Positions 34,409 to 49,400 of a stretch of DNA of 64,000 nt are shown here, in pieces; within the stretch, counting starts at the first letter, position 1, and each line of letters begins with the position of its first letter. The stretch is from Hippopus hippopus. Taxonomy: Eukaryota > Mollusca > Bivalvia > Cardiida > Cardiidae. The position numbers and the translations under genes were made by a program. Below the pieces are notes generated by a model. That model did not search any database and was not told the origin of the DNA. It saw nothing but the letters and a program-made list of their open reading frames with translations. Location: assembly GCA_946811185.2 (NCBI GenBank), contig OX328096.1, positions 35,662,011 through 35,726,010 on the forward strand. Reading direction: 5' to 3'.

Positions 34409-37400
34409 CTGAAACAAAAGACAGAGTTATCTTTTTAGCCCCTTCTTTATGAGCTGGAGTCAGACAGCATTTACTGACATGTCCAGTAAGAGAAGAGAAA
34501 AGCTGGTAACCAGCATTTTCTCCTTTTCCCACTTTCTACTCTTTGTTGGATAAATCCCATCATTTGAGCCACATTCACTTTCTTGTCTACAAGTGCTTTC
34601 AATAACAATGAATCTAAGATTTTGTCATCTGGTTACAGTACAACTTTCTTTGCTTTTGCAGAAAAATCAAGATCATGCAATACACAGTATTTAGTATGAT
34701 CTTTGACTAAATCAGATACATGTACTAGTGCATTATTTCAAATGTAGCATGTTGTGTGACAAATAAGTACCTGAAATTTTTTTGATAACCTGATATAAAA
34801 GATCCGACCACAATTCTTTGCATTCTGATCTGATCTGTATACAAAAGCCAAAAAGATTTTGCTCAACGCCTCAGGACATTGACCAAGAGGAAAAAAGATA
34901 CTGTAATCACGTCGATGTGTATGTGGATGCAACAAAAACTCCATCTCTTACTTTCCCTCCATTAAATAATATGGCAAAAAGAAATGAAGTAACATGTGAT
35001 AAATCTCCTAATTTTGAAATAATGGCACTATTAACCATACCATTTTTCTCTACACAGCATTGCTCCACAATGCACTGAATGATTTTTAATTGAGACATAC
35101 GCTACCTTATAAAAACTATTTCAAAAACTACATATTTCTTAAGATATAAGAAAACTTTTTACCTGTGTTTGCTCTGATTTAACAAATTTCATTTTCCTCA
35201 GTATGTGAACCAAGGCTATTTTAGCCTCTATGATGGCCAATCTTGTTCCTATGCAATGTCTGGGACCAGCTCCAAATGCCAGAAATGTGGTTGAGTCTGT
35301 TGATACTTTTTTGTCTGCAGGAAATCTGGACATAACAATAAACTCACATTATGTACATGTGTATTGTAACTGACTTTCAGAAACAGAAAGTACAAAATCT
35401 GGTAAGTGTATCAACCCATTACCACACAAAAATTTTTTAGACTTGTGTGAACATAAGTTGTGAAGGAAAAGTCTCTTTCGAATGGAAAACAATGTTGGAA
35501 ATAAGTATTGCTGTATACTGTAAAAGCGTGCCATCATTTAATTGTGTCCGTATTTCTACACACTTGCTGTGCTGTGTTTCGGTCATTTTTTTCATTTAAA
35601 GAGTCTGATTTCAAAGTGAGGAGGGGAAAATGTTGCATAAAAGATGTTTCAAAAGAAACTGGGAAGAAAACTATCTGTTTTAATAAAAACAATGTAACTA
35701 GGCCTAGTTTTTGGTGGTCAAGATGAAAATACTTCAGCTTTACCTGTATTTCACCATCAATTTAATTAGTTATTTAACTAGTTGGTGCTATTTTACCCAT
35801 TAAAAAAAAAAAATTCACTGAATTTTCTTGAGGGTTACCTTTCTATGACTGGCATTTCATCTGCAATTATGTGTTCTGTTGCTTTTAGGATGTTTTTGAT
35901 AGAAAAATGATTTTTCTTCATAATCCTACTAAAATTCAAACTGTTGCATGAAGCTTTATTGTAGTAAGTGACTGTTGAATTGCCAGGGAGAACAGGTATC
36001 CAGATCATGGGTATAACTGCTGCTGTTCAATTACTGCTCCTTTTCCCACTTAGCCCCTTAACTCTTTACCAAACAACAAAATTTTAGACAAGTTCAAATC
36101 GAAAGCACTTGCAGACGACAAAATAAACGAAACTCAAAAATTGAAATTTATTTCGAGCAGGGTGGAAAACATTGTGGGAAAAGGAGAAAATGCTGGTTAC
36201 CAGCATTTTCTCCTTTTCCAACAATGTTTTCAAAAGGCTTCTATCTGCGGGTCGTAAAAACCAGGGATTGTTTGGTAAAGGGTTAATGGGTTATTTGTAT
36301 GGTCCTGGTTAACTCTTTACCAGACGACAAAATTTTAGTCTTGTCCAAGTTGAAAGAATTTGCATACGACAATTACAATGTGGCTCAAATAGTGCAGGTT
36401 TTCTTTGATAGGGTTGAAAAAATTGTGGGAAAAGGAGAAAATGCTGGTTACCAGCATTTTCTCCTTTTCCCACAATGTTTTCAAAGGACTTCTTTCCCGG
36501 GTAGTTAAAAGTCGGCATTGTGCTGTTAAGGGTTAAGTAGAAGTCCTCAAAAATTTCCACATTGAAAACATATACTTCTATGGTTTGATGCATAAAAATG
36601 TGGAAGAAGGGAAACAACTGCTATTCCCCAGTAATTTCTCTCTTTTCATAAAGTTTTCATAGGCAGTAAGCAACATAAAAGCTATTGTCTGCAGTTGCAA
36701 TGAAGTCATATATGGCATATGAGGTGATCTGGATGCATCATGCTGGAAAAATGAGGAATTAATCATCACAAATTCAACATGTATTCATTCATAAAACCTA
36801 CACTGATGTTGATTACCCACTCTTTACCAGGATATTTCAAATTCATCTGCCACAAACTTGTCAATTGGATGAATCTTTTCATCCTCGGAAAACAAATAAA
36901 GATCTAAAATCATCTTTATCAAACGACCTAATTTTAGATGTGTCCAAATTGAAGCATTTGCAGACAACAAAGCAACTGTGACTCAAAGGATGGAATTTGT
37001 CTGTGATTGGGTTAAAAACACTCTTGAAAACGGAGAAACCGCTGGTTACCAGCATTTTTTCCTATTCCCACAATGTTTTCAAAAACTGTCCTCCTCAGGA
37101 AGGTTGAAACACAGGATTATTTGGTAAAGAGATAAAACATGTACCAAGGTCTGATTTTTTTGGTAAGAAAACTCTACCTCTCTGGATTGAAGGTTTCTGG
37201 GTCTGGATAATACTCCTCATTATGATGTATTGACCAAACAGGTATGGCCAATGTTGTACCTTTGGGTATGATCTTTCCATCTAGTTCAAATTCTTCATTT
37301 GTCTCCCTGTTCAATCTATACAATGAAAAGGATTAATTATCATGAACTTTTTTCTTCCTACAATAAGTAGTACATAAAAATAATCTCCAAGTTCTTGCAG

Positions 37401-40400
37401 CTTCAACAGAATAAATAAGAACATAACCCCTACACATATATTTATTTCTTTTTTTTCGTTTGATTTGCAGCAGTCCAATTTTGAAAACATTGTGGCAAAC
37501 AGAGAAATAGCTCATATTAAACATCTTTCCTGTTGCAACCGTGTTTTAACGTGGGTTATGTATTGTATTTTAATTAATGTTTATTACATATATTTCACAG
37601 TGATGTTTTCAAAGTTTTCTGCAGCAGGTTTGTTTCTGGTGGTAATGCATTAATTAAACACTATGAACTGTTTATCTTCATAGCAACCATAAACTTGGCA
37701 ACAATACTAATACTAAGTCCTAATAGTAGAGGTCTTACAACTTCTACAGAATCAACAAGAGCAGCTCATGCGGGAGCCAAAATTGGGCTGCGGTTGCTTG
37801 ATTTTCCTTGAAAATTCTGTCAAAAAAAGGGGTATAACTGTGTCAAAAAAACTTTTATGGTTATTTTCCCTTCTTCAGTGGACTCCCCTTTTGACAGTGA
37901 AAACGACTTGTCAAAGTTTGAAGTAAACATCTTCAGTAATGACAGAGATATTATGTATTAAGTTTTTGAAAATGTCCACATTTTTGTACTAACATGATGA
38001 CACGGATGACGCTGCCAAGGCTACAGCAATACCTCAACGTTTTCTTGAAAACAGTCAAACTAATAAAACAGTAAATACAATGGTACTGTAGTCTACATCA
38101 TCAAAATGTTTGTCAAGATTCATAATTTACATCATCAAAATGTTTATAAAATTTTATAAACTCAATTTCTTCTTTTTGACATTATCCCATATTTTTGAGT
38201 CATTTTGTCATTTGGAAATCCTTTAATATGGATCTAAAATTTTGTTGTCTTGTAAGGATTTTTAGCAGATGGAAAAAGTCTGATACAGACCTTGGTACAG
38301 GCGGATAGAATCTCAGTACTTCATATACAAACTGCTCCATGTATCTGAGCTTGGATATACTTTCATATGTGGGATCAGCCTGTACAAAATATGTGACATA
38401 CAACTTTCAAACCTGTCAAGTGCTGACTGTTTAGGTTATACTAGGTCAGATACCCTGACTAAAACAGCTCTGAACTTACAATATATTGGCTTTCCAAACT
38501 TTCGTACTGAAAATATCTTTTCAAATCAGTAATACTTCGGTAGTACGAGGGGTGATCAAAAAGAACGTGGACCAGTGCCTGTATTGGAATATTGTTATAA
38601 AAAACAACTTGGAATGTCTACTTTTTTTTAAAATAACCTCCTTCGAATTCTATGCACTTATTCATTCTTAATTCCCATGCGCCAAACATGTGCATGAGCG
38701 TGTCACGTGACATTACTCTCAAGGACCCGGTCAAAGTGAGGGTTAGTTCCTCTCTGCTGTCGTAGTGCGTGCCACATAGAGAATCTTTCAAAACATGAAC
38801 TACCAAAAGGTCACAAGGGGTCAGGATTGAATTATAAGGAGAGTTGGCTAGTGTTTCTGTGTTTAGTTTTTGCAGAGTTTTCTGTACAAGGGTGGCTTTG
38901 TGAGCTAGGGTGTTATCTTGGTGTAAAGTGACGTCACTCCGCAGGACTTCTGACTGTTTTTTTCGTATGGTGTTTGTGAAATTTCTTTGAATAATGTGGG
39001 CATAAAACTCAGCATTGACTGTTGTATGTATAGGTATAACATGATTAGGAAGAAAAAAGGCGTATAGAAAAATATAATGCACATAACTTTACCGACTGAC
39101 TTAGAAAGTTTGGCTTTAACGGCGGAAGGCGATGTTGAATGTTTCTGTCCACTGCTTTGCTGTTTAGTTTCAGTCTCGTTAAAGAGTACCAGTGTTTCAT
39201 CGCAGGTTACAATACGATCAGTAAAGCTTGACCCTTCTACCCTAATGCATTCTCAAATTTTTTAACCGATTTCAACCCTAACCCCCACTGGCTCGGGCGT
39301 CAGTAGTCGAGGTACTTATCTTATGCAAACATGCGACATTCCAAGATAGTCAAAATCTCCTTGGAACTTTCATATGAAATGCTAAATGTATCAGCTATTT
39401 TCCTCAGAGTATCTCGGCGATCTTGTTTTACATGCTGCTCTATATCTGTGATCATTTCGTCAATGACTGATGTTGATGGACGGCCAGATTTAGGGTAATC
39501 GTTCCGTATTGCACTCATGTCTAAACCGGTCCGATACACTTACACATATCAGATTTCTCGAGTGCAGATTCCTCTTAATCTTTTTCTAAATCAGTTTTTA
39601 TTTCTGATAAATACTTTCCGAGTTTGAAGTAAAGATTTTTGATTACTCTCGGTTCAAATAAAACGTCGACCGACAATTTGGACCACTAATGCAGTATATG
39701 ATGTCATTAAAATGACGTCACACTTTACCTATTTGAATAAGATGACATTTGAAAGCCTAAGTTGGTTGACACCAGATAATTAATGCTCATCTGTGCAATT
39801 TTTTGTAATCCTACATGAAGTAGTTTTCAAAATCACGAGGTGGTCCACGATCTTTCTGATCACCCCTCATACTTCTGTCAAAATCTACAATACCTGATGG
39901 GTAAAGCATATGGAAATAAATAACTTTTGGACTTTGGTACAGTCAAAGAAACATTGTGGAAAATGGACATACTGCAAGTTTAGAGGGTTTACTACTTCAA
40001 GTTATCATCCTGTTTTCAAGCTACAGTAAAATACAATCATACATGTGCTGTATGGACTTCAAAGAATGTGCCAAGTGAAACAGTGTAGCAGCAGTTCTGA
40101 TTGTTCCAAGTAATATCAGCTGCAGCAATATTTTCCTAGAGAGGGAAAATCATCCACATTTGTATGAAAGGTAATGACTACACATACTATGTTTTCGTGT
40201 ATTACTCCATGTAACCCTTTACTGTACAGTATTCATGTAGTGCATCTAAAGTCATGTTTATTATCCATATCCTAAAAGATAATTTTGAAAAAACACCTAT
40301 TGAAAATTAGTTTCAGTAGGTAATGATTTAACTCTACCAAATGACAGAATTTTACACTAGGTAGTCTAAAATGAAAGCATCCGCAGACGACAAAATACAC

Positions 40401-43400
40401 ATGACTCAAAAATTAAAATTTCTTTTGGAAAGGGTGGAAAACATTGTGGGAAAAGGAGCAAATGCTGGTTATCAACATTTTCTCCTTTTCCCATTATGTT
40501 TTCAAAAACTTTCTTTCTCTGGGTCATTAAAAATCAGGATAGCGTGGTAAAATATTTAACCCTTTCAGTACCATACCCAAAAACAGAACACAGTCTGATC
40601 TATGAGCTACACCATCTGCTTGCCTATAAAGAAAAATCCTTTGGAGCTTCAATAGGATGTATTTTTAGTTGTCAAAAGAGATCACCTTTTTATTTGAGTG
40701 CTTACATAGGTAATGGAATGTATATAATAACAGAAATCAATTTTTCTGATATCAAGATCTATAGTAATAAGTTAATCAAGATCTATAGTAATAAGTTAAT
40801 CATAATATACCTACCATTCCAATGTGTTCATTGATTTCATTCCACAGTTTCTCATCAAATTCTGGTTTTGTAGCCAGTACGTAAGAGGCATATTGCAACA
40901 TACCTGCTGTAGTTTCGTAGCCAGCCAGAAAGAAGACAAAGGCTTGTGCATTAATCTCATCCTCACTCAGACCTAGCAATTAACGGATGAAAACATATAG
41001 ACAATGGTTTTGACTTACTGCAAGCTACTTTCAAAAATATTGTGGTAAAAGGAGATATTGTTGTGTTGAGCAATTTCTCCTAACCCAAAATGTTTTCACA
41101 CACTTTCATTGGTTGAAAAGTATATTTAGATTTAATATCCATAAATTCCAGGATGTGCCCAAACATGTCTGCTGAGAAACTTTGAGATCGGACAAGTACA
41201 TCAAATCAGCGTAAACTGTCTGGCACAATCAATTTCAATTAAAAAAATTGCTACATATCTCACAAAATGTCATAGATTAAAGAGCTAGTTTTTCACTGTC
41301 TGAGCTTAGTTCACATGGCTGATAAAAGTTCTTTAAGCTATTATAAGCATTTTTATGGCTAACACTACATACCAACATCATAACATAGGAGTGCCACTTT
41401 ATGAAAAGGAGGTTTAATGCATCTCTGTAATGCATTCTACCAAGGCAGTTGGGTCTTATTTGTCTTAAACCTGTTGAACCATGAGGAGAATGGTCTTTTT
41501 TTGAGATTTAAAAAATTTACCAACAACAAAAAGTACTGACCCATCTTAGCTTGCACACTCCACACAGGCCAACATGAGTTAATACTTTTTGCAGACGCAT
41601 GCCATCGCCTTTTCACACAGCATGGTCCATTTAAAAATATCCTTCTATTTTGAGTTGAAAGAACAAAAAATAAAGACAGTTACATACGGGAAACACTTTC
41701 TGACTTAGACTCTCCTGGGCTTTCAGATTTCATCTTGTATCCATTTTGTATATGTTCTGATTTCCCTTCATCCATCTCGGCATGGATCAATAGATACAGA
41801 AAATCATTGTATTCCTGCAAACAGACATTCCTATGTACCTTTAGGAGAAACAACAATTAACTTCTTTTGCAAGCAGTCTGAAATAATGAGCTGTTTTTGT
41901 AGATAGTCTACATCAAATTCAGACTGCACAAACCATGCAGTCTGATCTTGGATCTACTGTCTGATGCTTTTCTTAGATCCTCTAGCCATAACAGCCAAGA
42001 CACTGCAACAAATAGATCTGATCACGATCTAAAATTGTCCATTTACTTGGCACTAGAGGGTTATAATAAACTTTCTGAGATGATAGGAAAGAGCATAAGC
42101 CAAAACTTCAAATCCAACAAGTGAGATCAGCCTTTTAAACTACCTGGGTCTTGATGTTTTTACTGGTTAACCCATTACAACACATCCAAATTTTAGGCTT
42201 ATCCAAGTTGAAAGTGTTTGCAGACTACATTTCGGTATTCAAAATATTGTGATGGAATTTGTCTGTGAAAGGGTAGAAAACACTGCAGGAAAAGGAGAAA
42301 ATGCTAGTTACTTCCTATGCCAATTTCCCCTACAATGGCTTGGTGATGTCCACAGAATGTACAATGAATCATACCCAATGACCTGCTTTACAGTGAAGTT
42401 GCTACTGGCACCAGGAACAAGAAGGTCTGAAAGAGGGACATGAAATCCTGTGATATCAAGCCAGAACATGGAAGGAAAAGCTTGAGTACACTGGAAACAG
42501 GTGGAAACATTTGGCCTCAAGAGGAGAGAACAAGCCGACCAGTAGATGTACCACAAGAAAAGGGTCAATAGAAAGGTTAGTCATCAAGAATATGATAGAG
42601 AGCCATACACATCTATCTTATCATGTGTGAACTTTTGAAAGGCATGCAAATTGAGGGTTGGCCTTTACAGCCACAGAAGATGATGTACATCTTCAAAGGG
42701 CACTTCTTTATAGTGTTCGTGACTGAAGGATACCTACTAGGTTTAGTCTAAAAGGCAAATTGTACAAAGGGAACAGCAGTTTTAAATATGTTAAGATGAA
42801 TAGAGAAATAGCATAAAACAGAGGTTTTGTCCTTAATTCAAATTTGTCACAATACGCTGTAATTTCTGATTGGTCACAAAGAGCAAACCATCATTGGATA
42901 ACACTAGACATTTAAGATGACTTGCATGACACACTTGACATAAAAGGAATATATCACCATTCCTTACAACCTTCAGCACAATAAAGACTTACAGCATTGT
43001 TCTTCACTCTCTCATCTATCAATGCTTTACCAGTATCCTCATAGAATTCTACACTCTCCCTTGGCCATCCTGTAATGCCTATCTTATATAGCAGTCTTCC
43101 CATCCCAGGTAATAACGCTGAAAACATAAAAAAAACATGCAGATACACAGGATAATACATGTGATATACAAAAAACATATATCATACTTAAGTGTATCAT
43201 GATTGAATAAGATACATATATAATCAAACCCTATAAATAACTACAGAAAATAATTGTACTGTAATTTTGCAAATGAAATTTTATTTATGGATCATCAACT
43301 TTCTTTTGACAAGCTGATACTTTGTTATCCAAAGATCTACAAGATTTATATCTGTAACCAGCAGCCATTCTAAAATGATCTTAACTATAGATTCATCAGC

Positions 43401-46400
43401 TAGCCATCTAATCAGCTGTTTACTAAACAGTTACATGTAATTGTTTTAACAACCCTGTGGAATACAGCTTTTGAAAGTATTTTAACAAAAGGAGAAAATG
43501 CTTTCAGTTTGGACAAGTCTAACAATCCTTTTTTTAACAACCCTGAGGAACAATGATTTTAAAACAGTGAAGGAAAAGTAGAAAATGCTTGTTACCAGCC
43601 TTTTGTCATTTCTCTATGGAACTCAAATTCAATAATTCACACATAATTTGTTGTCTAGAAATGCTTTGAATTTGGACAAGTCTAACATTTTGACATTTGG
43701 TAAAGGGTACACATCTCAGCTAATCAGATGGCTAGTATTGGAATTTAGAATTCATTACAGCTTTATTCAGAATTGTTGGTGAATATAGCCCCTACTCTTC
43801 TCACTAGACATACTTACAAGATAAAATAAACCCAACTCTGGCAATCTTTGATGGAGTGAGCATCATTACTATGTGTTTCATGAAGGGGTTATCCGGTTCT
43901 TTTTGACTGTTAATATCTAGACCAAAAGCTGTAGCAGTAATAGTGTCCATTGTAAATTGACCAAGGTATCTGTGCAAAAATGAAATGAAACCAATACAAC
44001 TTGGTTAACAATTAGAATATTTATTTATTGAAAAAAATTAGTAGTGCATGGCCAGGCCGAAGTTTTTAACTAAGCACATCATTATAAATGTTGAGACAAT
44101 ACAAATGATTTGAAAGAGAGAATTGCCTTATTCATTTCATAAAGTGAAAAATACACAAAAATGTTTTAGAAGTTGTCTGGTGAATCTTTGTTTGTTTTCA
44201 GGATGTAAAGAGTATAGGTTGACATAGGTTCATAGGTTGATAGTCTTAGAGTCTTCAAATTTTTGCCATTTATGGTGGGTTGTGACTTACTTTTTCACAG
44301 TTACATTTTCTCCAACATGAGTCATTAGATTTTCTGTCAAAGTATTTGCACAGCCATTGATAATAGGAACCATCTAGATTGAAAAACAAAACCAGTATGA
44401 ATATAAATAGTATAAAGGTAAAGGGAATCTTTAGTCTAGTTCTATAGAATTTTCTAAATTAAAAATCAACACCATTTCTGATTGGCTGCACCAGATGGTT
44501 CAGCCAATAAGAAATTGTGTTACTATTTGAATCTACAATTAAATCAAGAATGCAATAAGACTGGTTGGTAAATACAGGCAAAGGTTCCTAGAAACTCCAA
44601 ATTAAATTAAATCAAGACTTCCAGTTGGTAATTAAGGCTTAACCCATTACCACACAATCCCGACTTTCTACGACCCTGAGAAAGAAGCCTTTTGAAAACA
44701 TTGTGGGAAAAAGAGAAAATGCTGGTAACCAGCATTTTCTCCTTTTCCCATTATGTTTTCTACCCTTCCCTAAACAAATTTAAATTTTTAAGTCACATTT
44801 ATTTTGTTGTCTGCAAATGTTTTTAATTTGGACTAGTCTAAAATTTTGTTGTTTGGTTAAAGAGTTAAACATTGCAAAGTCAGGACATCTCCCTGATAGG
44901 ATAACTCCTTGACAGGATATCTCCCCAAATATAACAAAATGAAGAATCAAGATTGGATTGCATGTTTCACAACAGCAATTAAAGTTGTGACTTTTGTGAC
45001 AGACTTTCAAAGAAAATAATGAAGGTATTCACTCTGTGTAACACAATTAATTCATATCCACATCAGATGAAGAAGGTTATGGTTGTATTTCACCCTTTGT
45101 CTTTACATGAACAAGCTTGGGACAGGCTATCTTGGATTTTTGTTGTTGTCGTTCTTTCTTTCATTACACAGCTCTCTCAATAATTTTCTATATTGACTTA
45201 CTGCCCCTTCATATATGGATTTACTACATGATTTAACTCTTTACCAAATGACAAAATTGTAGAATTGTCCAAATTGAAAGCACTTGCAGATGACAAATTA
45301 CATATGACTCATATTATTGGATTTGTTTCTGAAAAAATAGAAAACATTGTGGGAAAAGCATAAAATGCTGGTTACCAGCATTTTCAACTTTTCCATCAGT
45401 AATCTTATTTTCAAGAGTCATTCAAACTCGGGATTGTCTGGTAATTGGTTAAGATCAAATACATGAATTGAAAATATTAGAAAATATTGCAGTAGTAAAA
45501 TGAATTACTGCATATGAGCAAATTTTCCCAATTTCCACAAACATTTTCATGAATGGTGTGCTGTGAGAACACAAGAGTTGATTGTAAAAAGCATTCATTG
45601 TTATAACACATTTAGCATCAAAACATAGATGAACTGCATTTTTTCTAGACTTATTCACTATGATAGAAAAATACTTGCGTTTTTCAGTTTCCCAGAACTA
45701 AAAGTTGGAGTAATGATGTTTCTGGTGCGCTTCCATGTCCTTCCACGCATAAAAAACACAGAGTTCATCAGAAGATTGGGAAGATTGCCATTGGTCTGCA
45801 ATAAAAAAACAAGAGTGCTGTCGTCACAATATACGCTGCCACCTGGTTGCTGTTTCAAGCAGCTAGCTATAGAGACTAAGTTTGAAGGGACATAACTCTT
45901 GCAAAAATCAATGAACCAAAAAATCCCTGTTTCATGCACATCTACTTATTATGGTAATGACATTAAACAAATTTTAAAAAGATACGATCAGAAGCTTAGG
46001 AGGAGTTGTGTTCACAAGAAATGGACATACGTACGGATGGACGCAGGGACTGAGAAGATGACGCCAAGATAAATGCGTACAAAAACTGAAGACTCATTGG
46101 TCATTGGCTTTGATTAACCAGTAAAAATATGAAGTTTCATGAAATTATGTCCATTAGTTGGAGATATATTGATGAAAAATTAAATTTCGACATGAACCCC
46201 CCTTTTTCCATGACACAGCAATAAATTCCAAAACCCTGACAATATGCGCTAGGTCACATGATCTGTGAAAATTTCATCCAAATCCGTTGAGATATGTCCA
46301 GTAATTAAAGAGATATTGGTGAAAAATGAAATATAACATGAAGACCACTTTTTCCATGACGCAGCTATAAATCGCAAAACCTTGACAATATGCGCTAGGT

Positions 46401-49400
46401 CACATGATGAGAAACATTCTGTGAAAATTTTATCCAAATCTGTCACGAAATGTGGGAGGAGTTGCGTTCACAAGAAATGGACATACGGACGGACGCAGAT
46501 TAAATTTGACACGAAGCCCCCTTTTTCCATGACACAGCAATAAATTCCAAAACCCTGACAATATCCGCTAGGTCACATGATCTGTGAAAATTTCATCCAA
46601 ATCCGTTGAGACATGTCAAATAATTAAAGAGATATTGGTGAAAAATGAAATATAACATGAAGACCCCTTTTTCCATGACGCAGCTATGGATCGCAAAACC
46701 TTGACAATATGCGCTAGGTCACATGATGAGAAACATTCTGTGAAAATTTTATCCAAATCCGTCAAGAAATGAGGGAGGAGTTGCGTTCACAAGAAATGGA
46801 CAGACAGACGTATGGACGGACAGACAGACAGACGGTGAAGATGGCGCCAATATATGTCGCCTTCGGTGGCATATAATAAACTAGAGGCGCTTGAGCGCCT
46901 GTATCGCTCCACAGGCCTGATATTTCTATAATGGCGAAAGGAAGTTTTTAACAATTATCATTCAATCCTGCATTTTAGCTCACTGAAGAAACAATTTGGT
47001 AGACAACCACCATAGGAACTTACCTGCACAACAACAATGAAATCCAATGAATAGTTTTAGAGAAGAAATTTTTCAAAGATTTTACTTTATACCATAAAAG
47101 GAAAATGAGTCTCCCATAAAAGCCATGTTTTTTGACAGATCATTTTTTTTTTTTTAAGGAATTCTGTAAACCTGTATCTAAGGAACATTCCTGCAAAATA
47201 ATAATGCTATCCAAATAGCGGTTTGGGAGGAGAAGATTTTTAAAGGTTTTTTACTTTGGTTGCCATGGCAACCAGAATTCTTCATGGAACACAATTATTT
47301 GAAGGAATTTGAAAGAGGACCACCAAAGGAACATTCCTGTGAAATTTGGTAAAAATCCAGTCAATAGTTTCTGAGGAGAAGTTTTTTAAAGAAAAAGTTT
47401 ACGGACGCACGCACGGACGCACGGACGAACGGACGGACGCACGGACGCACGACGGACACAACGCCATGACAATAGCTCGCTGGCCTTCGGCCAGTGGAGC
47501 TAAAAACTAAAAGCACTGCATGCAGGTGCCAATGCTCGCTGCAGCAGCTTTTAGTGAAAATTCAAAATTGAAAAAGGGAAATAACTGAGTCAAAAATATG
47601 TTGATTACCTGCCCCTGTTGTATGGATTCTCCTTTTAATATTTACCAACTAGTCCTAGATTGAAGCAAATATCTTCAGCAGTGACAGAGGTATTATAAAA
47701 TGTCAAAGTTTTTGCACGATGATGCAGCTAAAGAAGAGATAAAAAGCCATGTTTCTTTCCAAATCTTGGTGATTACATGAGAATTTACATCCTTTGATTG
47801 GTGTATAAATAAATGGGCATTTTCAATATGTTGAAAAGAACCAGTTCTTCAAATTTTCAGTCAATCTTGTTTTTGAAACACTGTCAGAAAAGGAGAAATT
47901 GCTGGTCACCCGCATTTTCTTCTTTTCCTTCAACCTTTTTGAAAGGGATTGTTTGGTAAAGACTTAAGTAGAACTTTTCAGAGATGGTCTTTTCACCTAC
48001 AGTCTAGTTAACTTAGCCTAAAAGCATTTTCATGTATGACAATATAAGATATCTACAAAAATGCAAGAGTCAAGAGAGCTGTAACTCTCAGGTTTGTCAG
48101 TGAAAAACTTAATCTCTTACAACAAAGACATTGCAAGTGTACAACAGAAATATTGCCACAAGGATGTAACAAAATGCTCACTGTTCTGTTCATAAAGTTG
48201 GTAAAGTTTTTAACAAATATTTTCTTCAGCAACTCTGGATCCGACACAGCCACATTTGGGCTGAAGCCGTGATAATACCTGCAACAAACATTAAAACCTC
48301 AATGTAAAGTATGCAACATGAACACCCAGAAAGCATGGATAATTTCAATATGAGAGAAACCAAACAGTTAGTTTGAATTATTGGTTTACCATGGATTATC
48401 AAGAAGTTACTAGAAAATTCTAACTGATAGTTAACCCTTACGAAACAATTCAAAGTGTTACAAACTCCGATGAAAAAAGCTTGTAAAAACATTGCTGGAA
48501 AAGGAGAAAATGCTGGTAACCAGCATTTTCTCCTTTTCCCACAATGCATTCTACCACTTCAACGACTAACTTCATCATTTGAGCCACACTTCATTCGTCA
48601 TATGGAAATGCTTAGAATTTTGACAAGTCTGTAAAATTGTCGACTGGTACAAGGTCAACATATTATCTACTCATTTGTCTTATTACAAAAGTGAAAAACA
48701 GTCAATTCTCAGAAAACAACATAATAGTAGTCCTTACTGCTCATACATGTACATTGTATAGGCTGGTATGAGTGAACAGGATTGAGACGGATTGATTAAA
48801 TGGTGATTTAACCCCCCCCCTCTTTTCAACAATATTTCAGTCATATCACAGCAACATCTCACTTATTCATGTCTATCCTGGACACAGGACATTTCCACAA
48901 AAAAATCTGTCTGAATGTAGAATTTAACAGAGCTCTGTGTTTTAGCAAGCAAAACTGTTGCTATACTTTCTCCAGGTCAGATTTCACAGATTTTAATGCC
49001 AAAATAAAACAAATGTACATGTGGGTGCCAATGCTTGGCTGCAGTTGCTTATAGTGAAAATTCCAAGTCTATAAAGGGGCATAACTGTGTCAAAAATATT
49101 TTGATGGTTACCTGCCCTACTGTATGGGTTTCCCTTTTGACAGTTGACAGCTAGTCCGAGTTTGAAGTAAATATCTTCAATAATGACAGAGATTCTATAA
49201 AATGTTAAAATTTTGTGCATGACACAAAATGAAGATGCCAGGGCTTAGATAATACATGTATCTCAATGTTTTCTTCGAAAACAACAAATTAAAGCAGAGC
49301 AGCAGTTCTAATTTCTTGTATGAGTAAACAGCACTGCTGCTTCATTGTTTCCTGAAGACATGCATGTTCTAGCAATTATTTCAAATTAACCCTTGTAGTT

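Noticed and set aside
34738..34860. Possible minus-strand exon after a tacag acceptor in P450 intron 13
   Set aside because: The encoded residues do not resemble any P450 segment, and the complete protein needs no extra exon.
34907..34965. Minus-strand stretch encoding GKVRDGVFVAS, resembling a P450 C-terminus
   Set aside because: No acceptor gives the phase required after exon 13, and the exon at 34334-34408 fits both phase and family sequence.
36299..36508. Recurrent small ORFs sharing a peptide like VGKGENAGYQHFLLFPQCF (also at 29704, 51005, 8087 and others)
   Set aside because: They are translations of the family A hairpin in either direction, not a conserved protein family.
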